Below are positions 60,210 to 64,000 of a stretch of 64,000 nt of DNA, one piece after another; position 1 is the first letter of the stretch; each line of letters begins with the position of its first letter. The notes below the pieces were generated by a model. That model was given only the letters and a program-made list of their open reading frames with translations. It did not search any database and was not told where the DNA came from. This DNA comes from Micromonospora pisi (GTDB lineage Bacteria; Actinomycetota; Actinomycetes; Mycobacteriales; Micromonosporaceae): positions 4,836,001 through 4,900,000 of the forward strand of contig NZ_RBKT01000001.1 in NCBI RefSeq assembly GCF_003633685.1, in the 5' to 3' direction. The position numbers and the translations under genes are program-made.

Positions 60210-62711
60210 TTACTCGTCCAGCACCGCCGCCGTGATCCGGTGCAGCGCGAACGTGTGCAACATCTCGGTCCGCTCATCCTCGGCCCGCAGGTAACCCGCG
60301 CCGATCGACACCGGCCGGACCAGACGCGAGGTGGTCGCCCCGTGCGCGTCGACGTATCCGACCCAGACCAGCACCTTGTCCCGGATCGCCTGTTGAAGCG
60401 TGGCGAGTGCCTGGGTGTGCGCGTGTGCCGTGGTCGCGGCGCCCCCGGTGCGCCCGGCCCCGCCGCGTACGGGATCGGGAGCCCGCCGGGCCGCCCGCGC
60501 GGCGGCGTCACCGCGCCGCATCTGCTCGACGATGCCGAGCACCCGGGGGGTGGTCAGCCGTGGGGCGGCGAGCGGGTCGGCGGCCCGGTTGGTCACCGCG
60601 ACCCGGGCCGGCGCCCGGCGGACCTTCGTCCGGGTGAGCACCACCGCCCCGCTGGCGTCCTCCGGCACCGGCGCGTACCCGGCCTCCCGCAGCATGGTGA
60701 GCAGTCGCCCCACCTGGAACGGGGTGGCCAGCACTGTCGGAGCCAGCCGGCGCAGCGACATGGTGCTCAGCCGCCGGTCGGCGACCACCTCGGTCAGCAG
60801 CGCCTCGTCGTCGCTGCGGACGTACGCGCCGGCCGAGCCGACCCGCAGCCCGCCGTGCTTGCGCGCCATGTCGTCGACGAGGTACGTCAGCCCCTGCGGC
60901 ACCGGGGTACGGGACCGCCGCTGGAAGAGCGCGTGCAGGTCGTCGGCGGCGTAACCGGCGTCCAGCGCCCGACGCAGGCTGGTCGCGGTGACCCGGTGGA
61001 CGCTCGCCCCGCCGGCCGACTCCGGATCGGCCAGCACCTCCAGTTCCGCCGCCAGGGTGGGTTCGGGCGGGCCCGGCACCACGATGCTCAGGTCGGCCTG
61101 GAGGAGGAAGTGGTCGACCGGGGCGGGGAGCAGTTCGTCCAGTGCCCGGACCGCCACCGATGCCTCGCCGGTGGATTCGTCGGCTCCCAGCCGTACGCCC
61201 AGCGGGTCGTCGGTTCCGGCGGCCACCCGGCTTTCGGCGGTGGCCGAGTCGGTGAGCAGCAGTCGACCGTACGAGGTGATCGCGCCGAGCCCGGTCAGGC
61301 CCAACCGGGCCGCCTCGGTGAGCACCTCCCGTTGGGCCACCTCCCGCCCTCGGCTGCGCCGTGGGGAACGCCAGGCGAGCAGTGCCAGCACCTCGTCCAC
61401 ACCGGGTGCGGTCCCCGGATCCAGTCCGGCGAGTACGCCGAGCAGAGCCCGGCGGGCGGTCGGCGTACCGGCCCGTTCGACCTCCGGGGAGAGCGCGGTG
61501 ATCAATCGGTCCCGGTCGTCGCGCTGCCCGACCAGCCCCGGCTGGCGGGTCATCGCCAGCCAGGCCGTGGCGAGCTGTTCCCAGCGCCGGGCCAGCGAAC
61601 CGGCACGCCACGCCTCGTAACTCGCGGTGGGCAGCACCTGCTGGTCGGCGCCGGCCCGGGTGGTGGTGGCGCCGGTCAGATCGACCTCGCCGACGAGGCC
61701 GGCGGCGTAGGCCACCTCCAGCAGCAGTGCGGTGGTCGACTCGTCCAATCCGACAATCCGGGCGATCCTCCGCAGATCACGTACGCCGACACCGCCGGAG
61801 CGCAGCACCGGGGGTGGGTCGGCGGCGACCGCCTCCAGCACCGACTCGGTCTGCCGGACCAGCTCCATCGCCTGGCCGGCGCCGGCCGAGTCGACCGCCT
61901 TCGGCTCCCGTAGCGCGGCGGTGCCGAGCGCGGGCGGCAACGGCTGCATCGGACCGAGCGGGCCGGAGTCACGGCGCAGCAGCAGCCCGATCTCGCGGGG
62001 AAGTTCGACCGCGGTGCCACCGGTTCCGGCATCGGTGTCCGAGATCGGCACCAGAAGAGCGTTTTCCACCAGCCAACGCACCGGAGAACCGGCACCGGAA
62101 CCGGCGGCGTCGGGGCCGGTGGCTTCCTCGGTCGGGGTCTCCAGCGCCCTCGGTGGAAGCGTGCCCACCGGAGGGCCGGCGGCGAGCCGGTCCAGGATCG
62201 CCCGCGCCGCCGGGGGTGCCGCGAGCACCGTACGGCGCAGCCGGGCCGGGTCGGCGCAGAGCGCCGCGGCGGAGGGGTCCAGGTCCAACGCGGGCCGGCC
62301 CAGTCCCGCCGGGTACGGCGAGCTGACCTCGTCCACCCCGGCGACCACCTGGAGGGCGTGCTCCGGCCCGTACAGCAGGAAGAGCGCGCGCAGCCGGTTG
62401 AGCGCGCCCCGCACCGCGGCGGGGTCGGCGCCCTGCGCCGGCACCGCCGCGACGGCCAGGATCGCGTCGACCGAGGTGGTGCCGTCGGACGGATCACGAG
62501 TCAGCCGGGCGCCGTCGAGGATCTGCAGGGTGAACTGGTCCAGCCCGTCCAGGGCGCGGGCGACCGAGACCCGCGCCTGGGCCCGTGCGGCGAGCGCGGA
62601 GAGGTCCGCCGGCACCGGTAGGACCAGGTCGGGACGGAGTTGTAGCAGCGCTGCCAGAGCTTCGTCCGGCAGCGACCGCAGGTGGTCGGCGAGTGAGGTG
62701 GTCATCGTCAT
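60210..62711 (-). CDS. Helicase-associated (XPB/Ssl2-like) domain protein, C-terminal WYL-like region
   Basis: 833 residues. N-terminal helical segments match the XPB/Ssl2 N-terminal-type domain in actinobacterial proteins (LRSLPDEALAALLQLRPDL, LDGLDQFTLQILDG). The C-terminus QAIRDKVLVWVGYVDAHGATTSRLVRPVS and EDERTEMLHTFALHRI is WYL-like (ligand or nucleic-acid sensing). No helicase motifs, so it is probably a partner of the XPB helicase encoded at 57839. ATG 62711 or 62705; a TAGCGT box lies 9 nt before the second. Confidence 0.85.
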   Translation of the reverse strand: MTMTTSLADHLRSLPDEALAALLQLRPDLVLPVPADLSALAARAQARVSVARALDGLDQFTLQILDGARLTRDPSDGTTSVDAILAVAAVPAQGADPAAVRGALNRLRALFLLYGPEHALQVVAGVDEVSSPYPAGLGRPALDLDPSAAALCADPARLRRTVLAAPPAARAILDRLAAGPPVGTLPPRALETPTEEATGPDAAGSGAGSPVRWLVENALLVPISDTDAGTGGTAVELPREIGLLLRRDSGPLGPMQPLPPALGTAALREPKAVDSAGAGQAMELVRQTESVLEAVAADPPPVLRSGGVGVRDLRRIARIVGLDESTTALLLEVAYAAGLVGEVDLTGATTTRAGADQQVLPTASYEAWRAGSLARRWEQLATAWLAMTRQPGLVGQRDDRDRLITALSPEVERAGTPTARRALLGVLAGLDPGTAPGVDEVLALLAWRSPRRSRGREVAQREVLTEAARLGLTGLGAITSYGRLLLTDSATAESRVAAGTDDPLGVRLGADESTGEASVAVRALDELLPAPVDHFLLQADLSIVVPGPPEPTLAAELEVLADPESAGGASVHRVTATSLRRALDAGYAADDLHALFQRRSRTPVPQGLTYLVDDMARKHGGLRVGSAGAYVRSDDEALLTEVVADRRLSTMSLRRLAPTVLATPFQVGRLLTMLREAGYAPVPEDASGAVVLTRTKVRRAPARVAVTNRAADPLAAPRLTTPRVLGIVEQMRRGDAAARAARRAPDPVRGGAGRTGGAATTAHAHTQALATLQQAIRDKVLVWVGYVDAHGATTSRLVRPVSIGAGYLRAEDERTEMLHTFALHRITAAVLDE

Positions 62712-62796
62712 TCCACGCTAGCCGGCCGGGTGCCGGTGGCGCCCCTCGGTCGGCCGGGTGGACTCCACAGGCCGCCCGGCATGCGACGATGATCGG

Positions 62797-63417
62797 ATGG
62801 CGACCACCCCCTCGGTCGGGTTCGACCTTGACATGACCTTGATCGACTCCCGGCCCGGCATCGCCGCCACCTACCGCGAGCTGACCGCCCGGACCGGCGT
62901 ACCGGTCGACGCGGACCTCGCGGTCAGCCGGCTCGGTCCGCCGCTGCGGCAGGAGCTCTCGTACTGGTTCCCACCGGAAGAGTTGGAATCGGCGGTGCAC
63001 ACGTTCCGGTCGCTCTACCCGTCGTACGCGGTCACCCCGACGGTGCTGCTACCGGGGGCCGCCGAGACGCTCGCGGCGGTACAGGCGGCCGGACTGCGGG
63101 TGCTGGTGGTCACCTCCAAGCTCGGCCGCCTGGCCCGGCTGCACGTGGAGCACCTCGGCCTGCCGGTGGACGACGTCGCCGGCGACCTCTTCGCCGAGCA
63201 GAAGGCGACCGCGCTGCGGGAGCACGACGCCCGGCTCTACGTCGGCGATCACGTCGCCGACATGACCGCCGCCCGGATCGCCGGGGTGCCCGGCGTCGGT
63301 GTCGCCACCGGGCCGTGCGATGTGGATGAGCTGCGGTCCGCCGGGGCGGAGCTGGTCCTCGATGACCTCACCGGATTCCCAGCGGCGTTCTCGGGCCTGT
63401 TACGGCTAGCCTTGTGA
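62797..63417 (+). CDS. HAD-superfamily hydrolase
   Basis: 206 residues. Motif I DLDMTLIDSR, motif II VVTSKLGRL, motif III region EQKATAL, motif IV YVGDHVADMTAAR. Cap domain C1. Resembles phosphoglycolate phosphatase-like enzymes; substrate unknown. ATG 62797 starts just before the first strand. Confidence 0.9.
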   Translation: MATTPSVGFDLDMTLIDSRPGIAATYRELTARTGVPVDADLAVSRLGPPLRQELSYWFPPEELESAVHTFRSLYPSYAVTPTVLLPGAAETLAAVQAAGLRVLVVTSKLGRLARLHVEHLGLPVDDVAGDLFAEQKATALREHDARLYVGDHVADMTAARIAGVPGVGVATGPCDVDELRSAGAELVLDDLTGFPAAFSGLLRLAL

Positions 63418-63453
63418 GGGTCATCAGCCACATACGAAGTTGAGGTCAATCAG

Positions 63454-63840
63454 GTGCCGACGGGTCGAGTGAAGTGGTACGACGCGGCCAAGGGTTATGG
63501 ATTCGTCACCAGTGACGAGGGCGGCGACGTGTTCCTACCCAAGAGTGCGTTGCCCGCTGGCGTCACCGATCTCAAGGGGGGTCAGCGGATCGAGTTCGGC
63601 GTGGTGGACAGTCGCAAGGGCGCCCAGGCGCATGCCGCCAAACTGCTCGACGCGCCGCCGTCCATGGCGGAACTCCGCCGCCGCCCCGCCGAGGAGCTGC
63701 ACGGGCTGGTCGAAGACATGATCAAGGTGCTGGAGGCGAAGATCCAGCCCGATCTGCGGCGCGGCCGGTTCCCGGACAAGAAGACCGCGCAGACCGTCGC
63801 TCACCTGGTCCACGCGGTCGCCAGCGAGCTGGAGATCTGA
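63454..63840 (+). CDS. Cold-shock-domain protein with C-terminal extension
   Basis: 128 residues. Cold-shock domain: GRVKWYDAAKGYGFV (RNP1-like) and DVFLPKSAL (RNP2-like), up to about residue 68. The remaining 60 residues are helical (LVEDMIKVLEAKIQPDLRRGRFPDKKTAQ). RNA-binding, probably post-transcriptional. GAGG 8 nt before the GTG. The 3' end overlaps the convergent mqnD by ~40 nt. Confidence 0.94.
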   Translation: MPTGRVKWYDAAKGYGFVTSDEGGDVFLPKSALPAGVTDLKGGQRIEFGVVDSRKGAQAHAAKLLDAPPSMAELRRRPAEELHGLVEDMIKVLEAKIQPDLRRGRFPDKKTAQTVAHLVHAVASELEI

Positions 63841-64000
63841 GGGGCCGTCGGGGTCAACCCGGCGACCGCGGCCCGGCGGAGCAGGGCGTCCACCGCCCGG
63901 TAACCGTCCTCGCCGAGGTCTGCGGTGAACTCGTTCACATAGAGCGCGATGTGCTGGTCGACCACGTCCGGCTCCATCTCCTGCGCGTGCGCCAGCACGT
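63801..64000 (-). CDS. mqnD: 1,4-dihydroxy-6-naphthoate synthase, 3' end
   Basis: Only the last ~65 codons are visible; the gene runs beyond the window. HAQEMEPDVVDQHIALYVNEFTADLGEDGYRAVDAL is typical of the C-terminus of MqnD, which acts late in the futalosine menaquinone pathway. The tail after AGLTPTAP is extra and overlaps the cold-shock gene. Identification from the C-terminal motif only. Confidence 0.82.
   Translation of the reverse strand, partial: VLAHAQEMEPDVVDQHIALYVNEFTADLGEDGYRAVDALLRRAAVAGLTPTAPQISSSLATAWTR

Overview
The window is high-GC DNA with GTG/ATG starts and dense, often overlapping genes. Several protein architectures are typical of Actinobacteria: proton-pumping pyrophosphatase, an MFS/dTMP-kinase fusion, XRE(DUF5753)/DUF397 pairs, Ku with a split LigD, XPB-type helicase, and futalosine-pathway MqnD. 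Protein flavour and the abundant AGGAAGGGCCCC palindromes suggest a Micromonosporaceae chromosome (Micromonospora or a close relative). The genus is inferred, not proven. There is no rRNA, transposase, integrase, phage gene or CRISPR array.

Layout. 1-5.7 kb: 3' end of hppA, a lipoprotein, a conserved hypothetical and topA. 5.7-10.6 kb: CapA-like protein, an ALO-family FAD oxidase divergent from a TetR regulator, and a PLP amino-acid deaminase/aldolase. 10.8-16.6 kb: replication and nucleotide genes (MFS-Tmk fusion, holB), then YbaB-like, two small helical/WXG-like proteins and RicT. 16.6-21 kb: a mosaic accessory stretch with a three-gene small-protein operon divergent from an XRE regulator, duplicated DUF397 genes, relics of gene 3' ends, a P-loop kinase and an ArsR/SRPBCC/NTF2-like operon. 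21-24 kb: membrane metallophosphoesterase, secreted ricin-type lectin and tRNA-Thr(CGT). 24.2-28.7 kb: HSL esterase, PucR-like regulator, DUF2231, Hsp20 and GT9. 28.7-32.9 kb: a minus-strand GT2/HldE/MFS group. 33-41 kb: drug exporter, Nudix, acyl-CoA ligase, DUF559 gene, secreted RNase with barstar, and a quinone reductase. 41.4-45.4 kb: GH15 enzyme, SDR and a second quinone reductase. 45.4-51.3 kb: two large secreted carbohydrate-active proteins that share a near-identical C-terminal beta-trefoil. 51.3-57.8 kb: HbpS-like protein, formaldehyde dehydrogenase, FKBP, and Ku divergent from a ligase/primase pair, then a decayed XRE gene. 57.8-64 kb: XPB helicase, helicase-associated WYL-like protein, HAD phosphatase, cold-shock protein and the 3' end of mqnD.

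How genes work together. Ku, ligase and LigD-type polymerase form an NHEJ set. GT9, GT2, HldE and an exporter suggest heptose-containing glycan synthesis. The secreted RNase is paired with its barstar inhibitor. The two secreted glycan-degrading proteins look like one co-acquired island. The ArsR, TetR and PucR-like regulators sit next to operator-like dyads and probably control their neighbours.

The most unusual signal is the architecture of the accessory DNA. Single genes or small modules are bracketed either by inverted palindromic elements (a GT2 gene; a DUF559 gene) or by direct copies of a neighbouring gene's 3' end (18.6-21.1 kb; 45.35-51.26 kb), with no recombinase nearby. A second theme is widespread leaderless initiation: a TANNNT box sits 6-8 nt before at least nine start codons, and the MFS-Tmk fusion has an apparent ATC start.
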